Virus record (IMG/VR): IMGVR_UViG_3300008116_007218
Span: 1-24,404 of that record
Length of the DNA: 24,404 nucleotides
Direction: 5' to 3' (one strand)
From: a virus
The position numbers were made by a program, and so were the translations under genes. Position 1 is the first letter of the stretch, and each line of letters starts with the position of its first letter. Shown in pieces: positions 6,950-14,947 of the stretch. Below the pieces are notes generated by a model, which was not told the origin of the DNA, ran no database searches, and saw only the letters and a program-made list of their open reading frames with translations.

Positions 6950-7233
6950 TAGTAAAGCACAAACACACCGTTAACACTACCGCTAATTAAAGCAGTGCAA
7001 GCAATAGGTATAAGGTCATTGCCATCTAAGTTAACAGCCGTGGCCTCCTGACCTGGGGCATCAGACAACTCAACGGTCAAATAATCCTTACTATTTGTAG
7101 ATTTAGCTTCAATAAAGATGGCCCGACAAGTGGCAAAATTTTTACGACCTTGAGCAGGAGCCCAGCCGAAGCCACTCGCATAAGGCAGCATAGAAGTCTG
7201 CCCATACACAGAGCCAAAGGCGCGAATATCCAT
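6949..7233 (-). CDS. Unknown protein, 94 aa, possible small structural protein
   Basis: This compact 94-aa protein is probably beta-rich: MDIRAFGSVYGQTSMLPYAS, then CRAIFIEAKSTNSKDYLTVE, and a hydrophobic end (IACTALISGSVNGVFVLY). The residue pattern of alternating polar and hydrophobic residues, and the lack of charged clusters, resemble small phage capsid-vertex or fibre-type proteins, but I cannot name a family. The start ATG 7233 has no good ribosome site. The stop overlaps the next start (TAATG). Confidence 0.7.
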   Translation of the reverse strand: MDIRAFGSVYGQTSMLPYASGFGWAPAQGRKNFATCRAIFIEAKSTNSKDYLTVELSDAPGQEATAVNLDGNDLIPIACTALISGSVNGVFVLY

Positions 7234-7256
7234 ATAGAGAGACTGTTTCGTCTATC

Positions 7257-7550
7257 TTAACGCCCTTCGCCAGTCTTCTCCAAATACGAAATAAGTCGGT
7301 TTAAGTACCACCTAGCTTTTTTAAGATCTTCCAATCCATTCTTATGTTTCTCTCTAGAGACGTACTTTAATACGTTCATTTTGCAAGCTCCGCAGAACTC
7401 TTCTGCCGTTAAACACGACTCCATATAATCAATGGTTTCCACAGCTCCCTGCGTATAGTGCTTCGGGTGCTCAACGGCGTCATGTAGCTCCTGCTGAGCA
7501 GGCAGACCTAACTCAGAGAAAGACAGTTGAATGTACTCAGGCTCAGGCAT
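7257..7550 (-). CDS. DUF3310 family protein
   Basis: This 97-aa protein (from ATG 7550) contains the full DUF3310 signature. HPKHYTQGAVETIDYMES is followed by EEFCGACKMNVLKYVSREKH and KNGLEDLKKARWYLNRLI. The family is common in phages and is sometimes labelled a nucleotide-kinase-like protein, but its biochemical role is not established. An upstream TTG (7556) also opens the frame. ATG 7550 is preferred because it overlaps the upstream stop as ATGCCTGA, the same coupling style seen elsewhere in the unit. It is the only likely early or metabolic gene within this otherwise packaging and virion run. Confidence 0.9.
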   Translation of the reverse strand: MPEPEYIQLSFSELGLPAQQELHDAVEHPKHYTQGAVETIDYMESCLTAEEFCGACKMNVLKYVSREKHKNGLEDLKKARWYLNRLISYLEKTGEGR

Positions 7551-8427
7551 ACCCAAACATCTCCGAAATATCGAGAGTGTGTCCCAGTTTATCTTCTAAT
7601 TCCGAACTGTACTTAGTGTCACAATGCTCGATAAGCCCAAAAGGAGCTATCTGAACTTTATCGCCCACCTTAACGATTGGAACGACTCGACGGTGCTCTT
7701 GCCCTAACCGCAAGTTTTCAAACGCGAGCCCCATAGAACTCCTGTCAGCCAGCGGCCAGCAACGAAACTGGATTAGCTCAAAACTTCGTACAGGATCGAA
7801 ACTTTGAGAATGTACATACCTCTCAGCCATCTCTTGATCCAGGATCATCATCCCCATGTAGGGGTTGCCTAAGGACGCGAACCCAATAAACCAATCGTCC
7901 AGTGGAGTCAAATAAGTCTCAACTTGATAAGGTCTGTCGCCCCACACGTCGCTCGTGGCCCTGTTGAGCTGCCATACTTTGTGATTATCAAAAGGCACGA
8001 GCTTGGACTTATAAGTCTCGTACCGACAGAAACCAGGCTCAAGATTTAACTTCTTTAACCTGTCTTTATATAGGAACCAGTAAATAAAGTTTTCGCTAGT
8101 AAAACACATATCGTTCTCTGTATAAATATAAAAGTCGTAATAATTGTTTAAAACGGCTTCTCGCAGTAAACCTTTATGAGCCCAGGTGAGGGAAAACCCC
8201 TGCCAGGCTTCAGAAGCTACGATAATACTTAAAGAGTTAAACGAGACATTAGAATTTACTAACTCACGTAAAGTACTTTCATCTTCTCTGTGCTCATAGT
8301 CTATATAAATAAACACATCAATTTGACCAGGAATTTCTTCGTAGCCACGCAGCGTTTTAAGTAACGCGTCAAATCGCGCAAGGGGGTTATGCGCCGTTAT
8401 CAGAACAAGAAATTTATGGTCTTCCAT
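7543..8427 (-). CDS. Glycosyltransferase, GT-A/GT2-like
   Basis: This 294-aa protein starts with a Rossmann-type beta strand and the typical GT2-like opening KFLVLITAHNPLARFDALLK. It then has VFIYIDYEH and YDFYIYTENDMCF, where E104-N105-D106 takes the place of the DXD metal-binding motif. GFASLGNPYMGMMILDQEMA further on may line the acceptor site. No exact family can be stated. ATG 8427 is chosen over an upstream in-frame start at 8469 because it overlaps the terminase stop as TGATG. It probably transfers sugar to a phage or host acceptor. The coupling to terminase means it should be made late, along with packaging proteins. Confidence 0.75.
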   Translation of the reverse strand: MEDHKFLVLITAHNPLARFDALLKTLRGYEEIPGQIDVFIYIDYEHREDESTLRELVNSNVSFNSLSIIVASEAWQGFSLTWAHKGLLREAVLNNYYDFYIYTENDMCFTSENFIYWFLYKDRLKKLNLEPGFCRYETYKSKLVPFDNHKVWQLNRATSDVWGDRPYQVETYLTPLDDWFIGFASLGNPYMGMMILDQEMAERYVHSQSFDPVRSFELIQFRCWPLADRSSMGLAFENLRLGQEHRRVVPIVKVGDKVQIAPFGLIEHCDTKYSSELEDKLGHTLDISEMFGYA

Positions 8428-9950
8428 CAGTACTCCATCTCGAAGTTGCCTCGACGCTGCAGAAAGCAAACCAAGTGCGTGTAAGCATCTAGTAGATCGT
8501 CGTGAGAAGTTGCACCAATATTAATCAGCTGGTCGAACAACACATCAAACTTACGATATCTGTTAAACGTCACCTTCTTGTTTTCTAGAAGACCTAGAGT
8601 TCCTCTAAATCTAGCTATCTTATCTCCTCTAAATCCTTTAACTTCGTGAATATGTAGATTACCTAGTCCCCACTCGTTCAGCATGACTCGTCTAAGGTCT
8701 GCGGCAAGAGAAGCTTGATAAGCGACAGACTCAACGACTAGAGAGCAAGTCGAGTATGTCGGATAATATTTACCATCATTATCTTCTTGAAGTATCCCCC
8801 ACTCCACAAGCATTTTGCACAGTAAATCTATTTTCTCAAGGTTACCTATAGAGCGCACCTGATGTGCGTCAATAATATAGTACTTGTCTTTTAACCGACC
8901 TCCCAGGACAAATGCTGTGTAGTCAGAGGTTTCGTTCTTGCTTGCCGACAAATCAATTCCAACAGCGAGACTATCGAACTCCGTGACGACATCGCCTTTA
9001 ATAAGTAAATCTGGCGATAACACCAAGTCAGAAGTCATCACAGGCTGTTGCTGGTACTGGAAAGCAAAAGCTACGGGATCGAGTTCCTTCTGACCTAATA
9101 AATAATCAACACTCCACTGCTCAGGCCAGTAACTAACAGCCTCACCGTCATCGTCATAAGTCAAGGCTTCTTGCTGAACTTGCTTCCAGCCTTTATCAGG
9201 CACAAACATCGTTTTATGAATATCTAACGGATGGAATCGAGTCCCCAGACAAATAGCTCGACCGCCTTCAAAAATAATCGGTGCAATCACGGAGCTCCAG
9301 TTATTATTCATCTCTTCCCTAATAGTAGGGTTTTTAATGTCAGTACTAGATTTAATAGGGTCGTCTACAATAACAAGGTGAGCACGTTTAGACGTAATAG
9401 AACCTCTAAGCCCCGCAGCACGCAAGGTAAATTCTTCATCGCCCACACGGCTGATGCCTGCGTAATCAAAATCGATACTCCAGCCAATATCAGACTGCAT
9501 ACCGGACCGAAGCTGGACCTTTGGAAAAATCTTTTTATACGTAGATGAGTCGATAATCTGCTTGATGATCCGACTCTTAGGTATAGCCGTGGCGATGTTG
9601 TAAGAACAATAGATAATCTGCAACGGCAATCCTGCAGTAGTATGACGACCTATGATCCATGCAGTAAACATATTAAGCACTGTAGACTTGGCAGAACCCC
9701 GAGGCGCCAAAATATCTAGGTTAGGTCCTGCTATATCTAATAGATATCTATTACTCTCACCTGTTATAAGGTGTTTATGCCACTCCAGCATATGGGCTGC
9801 TGGAGCCTTATCCATGATTGTACAGAACGTATGGAAATCATCTGAGGCACGCAGAAAGATATTATCGATGGATCCCGTCTCGGAATCCACGGCTTTTGCT
9901 GCACGGAGTTTAAGTGCGCGACGGTAAGCAAATGTCTCTCTGCTAGGCAT
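8427..9950 (-). CDS. terL: Terminase large subunit
   Basis: This 507-aa protein is the DNA-packaging motor. The ATPase domain has a Walker A variant APRGSAKST (residues 82-90), a Walker B HLVIVDDP (191-198), and the coupling motif CLGTRFH (about 234-240). The C-terminal RNase H-like nuclease domain has GIDLSASKNETSDYTA (331-346), the acidic strand LVVESVAY (404-411) and HDDLLDAYTH (483-492), the three catalytic acidic clusters. The length is typical. It is the first gene of the leftward unit that ends at the terminator near 2930. Upstream lies a 49-nt divergent gap shared with the rightward GT4 gene. It is separated by more than 2 kb from the other virion genes at 12329 onward. Confidence 0.96.
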   Translation of the reverse strand: MPSRETFAYRRALKLRAAKAVDSETGSIDNIFLRASDDFHTFCTIMDKAPAAHMLEWHKHLITGESNRYLLDIAGPNLDILAPRGSAKSTVLNMFTAWIIGRHTTAGLPLQIIYCSYNIATAIPKSRIIKQIIDSSTYKKIFPKVQLRSGMQSDIGWSIDFDYAGISRVGDEEFTLRAAGLRGSITSKRAHLVIVDDPIKSSTDIKNPTIREEMNNNWSSVIAPIIFEGGRAICLGTRFHPLDIHKTMFVPDKGWKQVQQEALTYDDDGEAVSYWPEQWSVDYLLGQKELDPVAFAFQYQQQPVMTSDLVLSPDLLIKGDVVTEFDSLAVGIDLSASKNETSDYTAFVLGGRLKDKYYIIDAHQVRSIGNLEKIDLLCKMLVEWGILQEDNDGKYYPTYSTCSLVVESVAYQASLAADLRRVMLNEWGLGNLHIHEVKGFRGDKIARFRGTLGLLENKKVTFNRYRKFDVLFDQLINIGATSHDDLLDAYTHLVCFLQRRGNFEMEY

Positions 9951-9999
9951 ATCGATTAAGAAAGTGTCTGTATACTGATAGGCAAGATTCTACTGCCAA
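9951..9999. promoter_or_regulatory. Divergent gap between terL and the GT4 gene
   Basis: These 49 nt must serve the starts of both the leftward terminase and the rightward glycosyltransferase unless transcripts come from further away. Rightward there is TATACT (9971-9976) without a good -35. Leftward there is TTGGCA followed 19 nt later by TATACA, an acceptable but loosely spaced pair. Neither is convincing alone. Confidence 0.3.
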
Positions 10000-11172
10000 A
10001 TGGCGAAAATTCTTTGGTACGGCGACACCCTCTCAAACACGGGGTTTGCCCGAGTAACACACAGTATCCTACAGCACTTAGCAGAGTCTCATGAGATTGT
10101 AGCGTTTGGAATTAACTATAATGGTGATCCGCACGACCTTCCTTTTCGAGTTTATCCGGCTAGCGCTACAAACCCGTCAGATCGATTCGGCATTGGTCGA
10201 CTTCCTCAAGTTGTCGAAAAAGAAAAGCCAGACTTTATTATCTGTCTAAACGATATCTGGGTCGTTAACCAGGTCTGGGAACGCATACACCTCCTAAAAG
10301 ACTCTCTAAGGTTTAAATTTATTGCTTACTTCCCTATTGACTCGAACTACTATGTAAGTTCGATGCTTGGCTACATTCAAGACTGGGATTTTGCAATCAC
10401 GTTTACGGTGGAGCAAGCACACCGTTTAATGGCTCAAGGTGTTCAACCCCGCTTGCTTGGAGTGGTTCCCCACGGGCTGGATGCCGGAAAATTTTATCCG
10501 ATTTCTCAAAACGAAGCTCGCAAAGCTTTGAGACTGCCAGAAGATAAATTTATAGTTCTCAACGCAAACCGGAACCAACCGCGTAAGCAAATTGATCTAA
10601 CAATCAAAGCTTTTGCAGAGTTTGCTGTTGATAAACCAGATACTCTTCTGTATCTGCACATGAGCGAAAAAGACCTTGGTTGGGATGTACGAGCAATATT
10701 TGAAACGGAAATGCAACGGAGAAGCGTACCAGCTGACGGACGTTTGGTTATGACTACAGCCAATATTGATTACATGAACGCGCCGCCGGATGAACTACTC
10801 AATCTGATATATAACGCATGTGATGTAGGTATTAACACCGCAAACGGAGAAGGCTGGGGCCTAGTTCCGTTTGAACAAGCTTCGTGTCGAAAGCCGCTTG
10901 TTCTGCCAAACCACACGTCGTTTGCCGATATATGGAAAGACAGCGCCCTACTGGCAGACGTCGCAGCGTGGATCTACGACAAAGACTTAGGCGTCGAGCG
11001 AGGCATCGTTAGCACACAAGACGCTGCCGCAAAACTAACAAAGCTGTACACGGATAAAGAGTTTTACAAAGCTACAGCTGAAGCGTGCTTCAAGGTCACT
11101 CAAAACCCAGCATATCGTTGGGATCGGATCGCTGAAGCTTTTAACAAAGCCATGGAGGAGCTCAACAAGTGA
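10000..11172 (+). CDS. Glycosyltransferase family 4 (GT-B fold)
   Basis: This 390-aa protein has the GT4 layout. The N-terminal Rossmann half begins with ILWYGDTLSNTGFARVTHSI (the Gly-rich turn binding acceptor/donor). VVPHGLDAGKFYP (155-167) is the usual domain linker. The donor half has NRNQPRKQIDL (190-200, the R/K pair) and the EX7E motif in GEGWGLVPFE (E284 and E292), which holds the nucleotide-sugar donor in a retaining enzyme. It is full length. It is in a two-gene rightward cassette with the GH130-like gene (GTGA overlap) inserted between leftward units. A retaining sugar transfer is expected, but substrate unknown. Confidence 0.92.
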   Translation: MAKILWYGDTLSNTGFARVTHSILQHLAESHEIVAFGINYNGDPHDLPFRVYPASATNPSDRFGIGRLPQVVEKEKPDFIICLNDIWVVNQVWERIHLLKDSLRFKFIAYFPIDSNYYVSSMLGYIQDWDFAITFTVEQAHRLMAQGVQPRLLGVVPHGLDAGKFYPISQNEARKALRLPEDKFIVLNANRNQPRKQIDLTIKAFAEFAVDKPDTLLYLHMSEKDLGWDVRAIFETEMQRRSVPADGRLVMTTANIDYMNAPPDELLNLIYNACDVGINTANGEGWGLVPFEQASCRKPLVLPNHTSFADIWKDSALLADVAAWIYDKDLGVERGIVSTQDAAAKLTKLYTDKEFYKATAEACFKVTQNPAYRWDRIAEAFNKAMEELNK

Positions 11173-12254
11173 CACAATTTCATCGTTACCGCACTTACTA
11201 CAACAGCACAACAAAGCGAGCTTTTGCGCCGAGTAAATCTGGTTACCCCTCAGTCTTTGACCAGGCTTACGACATAGGCGGAACGTTCACAAAAATAATC
11301 TCTGGTCTTCCTAGTGATAGTTTCGCTAACTTCAGTCCATGCGTCCTTCAACACAAAGGAGCGACGTTGATCGCGTGGAGATCCCAACCAAAACACTTTG
11401 TGTTTAGGCACGATATGAAGTATTTTTATTACAACAACACTCCTACTGATATCTGGATTGGTCAGCTGCTTACTGACGACACAATTATCGCTCCTCGTAA
11501 GTTAATCGACAAACCCCATCGACTGAGTTACGAAGACCCACGCATATTTGTTTCTCCTGATGACAACCTGCTTTGTCAGTTTGTGACCAGTACATACGCA
11601 ACAAAGTGGGACACAACAAAACATAAGATGCTGAATAAGCCCAAAGTATGTACAGGTGTTGTTAACGAATTCGGCAATCTGGTAGATAAGTTCTATCCTC
11701 CTGTAGGTTCAAACTTAGAAGAAGGTAAGGCAGAAAAAAATTGGTGTTTCTTCTCTGATAACAAAAGCCTTCGACTTTTGTACTCGACCCAACCACTCGT
11801 CATAAAAACTCCAAACGAGCCGGATAAGTTTATTGATTCCACATGTCTCAAGAGAGTGACGGGCGAACACCCGACATTCAACTCAACCGCGCCTGTCTTA
11901 ATTGACGACGAGTGGTTGGTCTTCTATCACTGGAAGTTTATGTGCCACGAGCTGGATCGTCGCCCATACCTCCTATACGCTCTTGGTGCTTACACGTTAG
12001 ACAAAGATCTCACGCGTATCGTCAGAATGACGACGGAACCTTTATTTATCGGTTCAACAAACGACGACTTAGTTACTTGGACCGATCCGGTAGGGAACGA
12101 TATCTCGAATCAACCTGCCTGCATTCTCCCGTTTGGGTGCTTTGTAGAAGACGAGGATGATTTAGTTATGTCACTAGGTGTTAATGATTACTTTATGGGT
12201 ATATTTAGAACACCTGTGCTTAACGTGCTATCCTTAATGGAGCCCGTTGGGTAG
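11169..12254 (+). CDS. GH130-like five-bladed beta-propeller glycosidase or phosphorylase
   Basis: This 361-aa protein shows the ordered blocks of GH130-type enzymes (mannoside phosphorylases and hydrolases). FSPCVLQHKGATLIAWRSQP lies near residues 55-74, YEDPRIFV at 121-128 and EKNWCFF at 189-195. STAPVLIDDEWLVFYHWKF follows (239-257), then YALGAYTLD (270-278), and ILPFGCFVEDEDDLVMSLGV (319-338). The repeated strand pattern fits a beta-propeller. The HGV-type block is altered to YHW, so activity or specificity may differ. The start is GTG 11169, overlapping the GT4 stop as GTGA, so the two are coupled. A sugar transferase coupled with a mannoside-type enzyme suggests building and trimming, or sugar-phosphate recycling, of one glycan (inference). 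Confidence 0.78.
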   Translation: MTQFHRYRTYYNSTTKRAFAPSKSGYPSVFDQAYDIGGTFTKIISGLPSDSFANFSPCVLQHKGATLIAWRSQPKHFVFRHDMKYFYYNNTPTDIWIGQLLTDDTIIAPRKLIDKPHRLSYEDPRIFVSPDDNLLCQFVTSTYATKWDTTKHKMLNKPKVCTGVVNEFGNLVDKFYPPVGSNLEEGKAEKNWCFFSDNKSLRLLYSTQPLVIKTPNEPDKFIDSTCLKRVTGEHPTFNSTAPVLIDDEWLVFYHWKFMCHELDRRPYLLYALGAYTLDKDLTRIVRMTTEPLFIGSTNDDLVTWTDPVGNDISNQPACILPFGCFVEDEDDLVMSLGVNDYFMGIFRTPVLNVLSLMEPVG

Positions 12255-12270
12255 ACGATTTTCAGATTTC

Positions 12271-12328
12271 GTTTGCTCCACAAAGCCAGAACGGGTCAGA
12301 AGGTAGGCTTTGACCTACCTTCGCAAAC
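12271..12328. terminator. Large inverted repeat between converging genes
   Basis: GAAGGTAGG (12299-12307) and CCTACCTTC (12314-12322) form a perfect 9-bp hairpin with a 6-nt loop. Outside it, GTTTGC (12271-12276) matches GCAAAC (12323-12328). It lies between the converging ends of the GH130-like gene (12254) and the leftward gene at 12329, the normal place for a two-way terminator, but no clean T-run follows on either strand. Confidence 0.5.
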
Positions 12329-12859
12329 TTAAGTCTTTTCCTCTTTCTCGATAGTAGACCAAATAACCATAGAGGCATCTTCAAGTAACGCGTATATTGT
12401 CGGTGCGTCCTCAAAACTATTCATAAGCTCACGCATACAGCGGTCGGCTCCGGCAAGTAAAAGACCGCGCCGATCTAATCCATCTGTAATTTGCCGCACG
12501 ACTTGGATGTGCGAACGAATTTCCTTTTGTAATACAGCAATCTTCGTGGCGGCAGTTGCATGATCCAACATGCCGGTAAGGGTCATTTGCCTTACGTTAT
12601 GCAAGTCAGTTTTTAACGAGTCGATCTCAATAAGCAAAACCTTCCGTAGATCTTCTTTGGGGTACTTTTCTTGGATCCACGCTGTTAAATCGGATATTGA
12701 ACCGGTATAACTTGGTTTTAAAACACGAGCGTATAGATAAGCCTCGATGTCACTCGTGGAATTTTTTGCGTAGTGTTTAAATGCGTCCTGCTGAGACTTT
12801 TCTAGAGAACCTAGCCAGGCCCCAACAGAAGTTGAGTCGCCAATAGTTGATTTAATCAC
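12329..12859 (-). CDS. Unknown protein, 176 aa, helical
   Basis: The protein is mostly helical. The N-terminal half has DAFKHYAKNSTSDIEAYLYA and then SISDLTAWIQEKYPKEDLRK. A long heptad-like segment follows (LLIEIDSLKTDLHNVRQMTL, KIAVLQKEIRSHIQVVRQI), then RRGLLLAGADRCMRELMNSF. A small helical, coiled-coil protein at the end of a virion gene unit could be a small terminase subunit or a head-completion protein. A small terminase is attractive because none is otherwise visible and terL is the next leftward gene beyond the glycan cassette, but there is no clear DNA-binding motif, so I leave it unnamed. The start is GTG 12859, overlapping the upstream stop as GTGA. Confidence 0.72.
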   Translation of the reverse strand: MIKSTIGDSTSVGAWLGSLEKSQQDAFKHYAKNSTSDIEAYLYARVLKPSYTGSISDLTAWIQEKYPKEDLRKVLLIEIDSLKTDLHNVRQMTLTGMLDHATAATKIAVLQKEIRSHIQVVRQITDGLDRRGLLLAGADRCMRELMNSFEDAPTIYALLEDASMVIWSTIEKEEKT

Positions 12860-13556
12860 GCAAAAGCTCGTGTACCTGCAAGAGCTTGGTTAGCTCCGAA
12901 CTGTTTTAAAGCTAGCTGTCCTTTGGTAGCTGCTTTAGTTCGTGCTAAATCACCAAGTGTCCGTACTTTATCTAACTGAGCAGCTTGCTGATACTGCTGC
13001 GCTCCCAACTGAGCGGCCTGCCGGAACTGCTGTTCGCCTAATTGCGAAGATTGCCGGAACTGCTGCTCAGCTAAGTTAAAACCAGATTCAAACTGTTGCG
13101 CACCCAGAGCAAGTCGACCTTCGTTGTCCGCCCTAGTAGATGCGATACTGCTTAAAGTTTCTGCTTGATTCTTGGCGATGTCGCCACGGAGTTGCTCCTG
13201 GTAGGCACGAACGCCCAGGTTTGTGCTTAGAGTATCACCACCTAATTTTGACTGATATCCCGCTACAGACGCTTGCAAAGTAGCGTCCTTCTGAGCTCGC
13301 TGAAGAGCTTCAGCAAGCATACTCAGCTGAGCTGAAGCTTTAGTCGTAGCTTCTTGGCCTAGAGCTCCAGCGAATGCACCTTGGGCTAAACCAACTCCCT
13401 GGTAAAGCGCAGTTAACGCGCTATTCTGTGCAGCTAACTGAGGGCAAATTGATTATAAGGGTCGGATTGCTGGCTACTACCGCCGCCAAAAATATTATTT
13501 AAGCCCCACGAAGTGGCAGCTCCGGCAATAGGTCCAAGAATTGCTGGTAACGCCAT
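12856..13556 (-). CDS. Gln/Ala-rich virion protein split by a -1 frameshift
   Basis: Two frames read as one protein. From ATG 13556, 40 codons give MALPAILGPIAGAATSWGLN followed by NIFGGGSSQQSDPYNQFA, then a stop (TAG at 13434-13436). In the -1 frame the sequence goes on at once as PQLAAQNSALTALYQGVGLA and joins, through SAQLSMLAEALQRA, the long open part that ends at 12856. One extra C in the GCCCT run at 13441-13445 would restore the frame. No good slippery heptamer is seen, so a point deletion or a sequence error is more likely than programmed frameshifting. Start at ATG 13320 has no ribosome site. The architecture is a Gly/Ala-rich hydrophobic N-terminus then a Gln-rich coiled coil with four 11-residue repeats. 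This resembles T7 gp14-type internal virion proteins in layout only. Confidence 0.65.
12976..13107 (-). repeat. Four tandem 33-bp repeats (11-residue coiled-coil units)
   Basis: Within the Gln-rich protein the units LGAQQFESGFN, LAEQQFRQSSQ, LGEQQFRQAAQ and LGAQQYQQAAQ follow each other with no gap. The first starts at base 13107 and the last ends at 12976. The first residue is always Leu, and Gln-Gln-aromatic recurs at positions 4-6. This is a hendecad pattern, typical of slowly right-handed coiled coils. The third and second units are the most alike, as after recent duplication. Confidence 0.85.
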
Positions 13557-13558
13557 GG

Positions 13559-14179
13559 TCAGCTAATAACAGAAGTAGGAGTACCAAAGCTCGACCGGCC
13601 TTGAGCAGCTAGAGCTGCGCCACCCTGAAGAACATTAGGGTTAGGCATACCAGCGGTATAAGCCAATTGCATCATGCCTAACCCAAGCGTGGCGTCACGA
13701 TTAATCTGCGCTTCAGTAATCCCACGCCAAGCAGCGATTGTGTCTCCTTCAATCTTCCGGCGAGTTAACTCACGGGTCTGCTCCATGCCCGCGATGCGAT
13801 TAAGCTCCTGAGAGCGTTCCCAGTTAGCTTGATCAACTGCAGCCCGGCTCGCGTAAAGACTCGGATCTAAATTAGCGAGAGCAATCTTTGCTTGAAGCTC
13901 GTTAGATCCTTGTAACTGCGCCAACAGAGCAGCTGACTGGGATTCACTAGCCCCAGTCTGTAAGCGAATCTGCTCTAACGCGTACTTTTGCTTCTCCCGC
14001 TCAAGAGCAAGATCCCGTCGAAACTGAGCTTCCCGTACAGCTTCTTCTTCAGCGCGTTTAGTGGTCCTTTGTTCAGGGGACTCACCAAATAAAGCTGAAC
14101 CCGCAGCAGTGCCAGCAGCACCTAAGCCGAATACACCTAGACTTTTTAGGGCATTCAGAACCAAGGGATTAAGAGCCAT
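13559..14179 (-). CDS. Probable internal virion or ejection protein, 206 aa
   Basis: It begins with a hydrophobic, Gly/Ala-rich stretch (LGVFGLGAAGTAAGSALFGE, about residues 14-33). A long charged helix follows (EEEAVREAQFRRDLALEREK, then QKYALEQIRLQT), then Gln/Ala-rich helices (SESQSAALLAQLQGSNELQA) and a Gly/Met-rich end. The layout, a membrane-active-looking N-terminus followed by coiled coil, is shared with the next gene downstream and with podovirus internal virion proteins such as T7 gp14. No sequence family is claimed. Its stop lies 2 nt before the start of the downstream gene (TGACCATG). Confidence 0.7.
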   Translation of the reverse strand: MALNPLVLNALKSLGVFGLGAAGTAAGSALFGESPEQRTTKRAEEEAVREAQFRRDLALEREKQKYALEQIRLQTGASESQSAALLAQLQGSNELQAKIALANLDPSLYASRAAVDQANWERSQELNRIAGMEQTRELTRRKIEGDTIAAWRGITEAQINRDATLGLGMMQLAYTAGMPNPNVLQGGAALAAQGRSSFGTPTSVIS

Positions 14180-14182
14180 TTA

Positions 14183-14704
14183 TCACATCCCCTGAGCGAC
14201 AGTTTGAAGCGATGGATCAATATTAGGACGAGACAGGTAACTTTGGAGAAACTGCTGAGCTACATTTGAGGCAGCTTGAGATCCTGTTCCAGCTGCCTGA
14301 GCAAGGGCGGGAATAGCTGCCACAGGAATAGCGACCTGAGCTTTTGCAAGTTCACGAGCACCTGCTTCATCAGCGGAGATGCGAAGCTGAGCCTCGCGCT
14401 CGTTGATAATATCTTGAGCGTCCAGCATCGGTAAATCCTCTCCGCCAGGAAGCATATTGAGGACTTGACGCCGCATGTTTTCACCAGCGACAAATTTCTC
14501 GATCTCCTTGACATCTTGCAAGGTGATCATGTATTTGCTTCCAGAGCTCCCTTGAGGAGCTGGAGGCTCCAAGCCGCCAGTGACAGCTTGCGCGAGGCCC
14601 ATGCCGCCCGAAACAAGGAGGCTGCCGAGGACTTCCTGAAGTAAACCGCCGGGAGTTAAACCGCCGAGCTTACCTACAGCAGCTGCAGGGATTTGTGGCG
14701 CCAT
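14183..14704 (-). CDS. Unknown virion-type protein, 173 aa
   Basis: Residues 5-45 are Gly/Ala/Leu-rich and hydrophobic (AAAVGKLGGLTPGGLLQEVL, GSLLVSGGMGLAQAVTGG). A polar middle follows (KYMITLQDVKEIEKFVAGEN), then an Ala/Gln-rich helix (VAIPVAAIPALAQAAGTGSQ). It fits the same group as its two downstream neighbours and is probably a structural or ejected protein. It starts at ATG 14704, 3 nt past the upstream stop, so it is coupled. Confidence 0.7.
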   Translation of the reverse strand: MAPQIPAAAVGKLGGLTPGGLLQEVLGSLLVSGGMGLAQAVTGGLEPPAPQGSSGSKYMITLQDVKEIEKFVAGENMRRQVLNMLPGGEDLPMLDAQDIINEREAQLRISADEAGARELAKAQVAIPVAAIPALAQAAGTGSQAASNVAQQFLQSYLSRPNIDPSLQTVAQGM

Positions 14705-14707
14705 CGA

Positions 14708-14947
14708 TTAATAACCCCCCGGATTGTCGTACTTAGTCCCACTAAGGGGTTTCTTGGTTAATTTTAAAGCATCTTGTTGGTTATCTGTACTCAAACCACG
14801 CTCAGACTGTTGCGGCGAAGGATATGCAAGTGTCTGTGGAAAGTTGCTTTCTATATACAGACGCATAAACGTAGCCGGGTCTTGCTCAGGAGAGAGTCGG
14901 CGAACATCGCGCTCTCTCAGCTGCCTCTGGCGTTCACTCAGTTCCAT
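14708..14947 (-). CDS. Unknown protein, 79 aa
   Basis: The protein has an Arg/Glu-rich N-terminus (MELSERQRQLRERDVRRLSP), a short ordered segment (PATFMRLYIESNFPQTLAYP) and a polar, disordered tail ending KYDNPGGY. The start overlaps the upstream stop as TGATG. Not recognised; position suggests a minor virion or assembly protein. Confidence 0.65.
   Translation of the reverse strand: MELSERQRQLRERDVRRLSPEQDPATFMRLYIESNFPQTLAYPSPQQSERGLSTDNQQDALKLTKKPLSGTKYDNPGGY

Noticed and set aside
8428-8469. Longer start for the glycosyltransferase at 8427
   Set aside because: Would overlap terminase by 43 nt; ATG 8427 forms the TGATG coupling seen in other genes here.
13321-13440. Programmed -1 frameshift in the Gln-rich gene
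   Set aside because: No X XXY YYZ slippery sequence at the frame junction; an indel is simpler.
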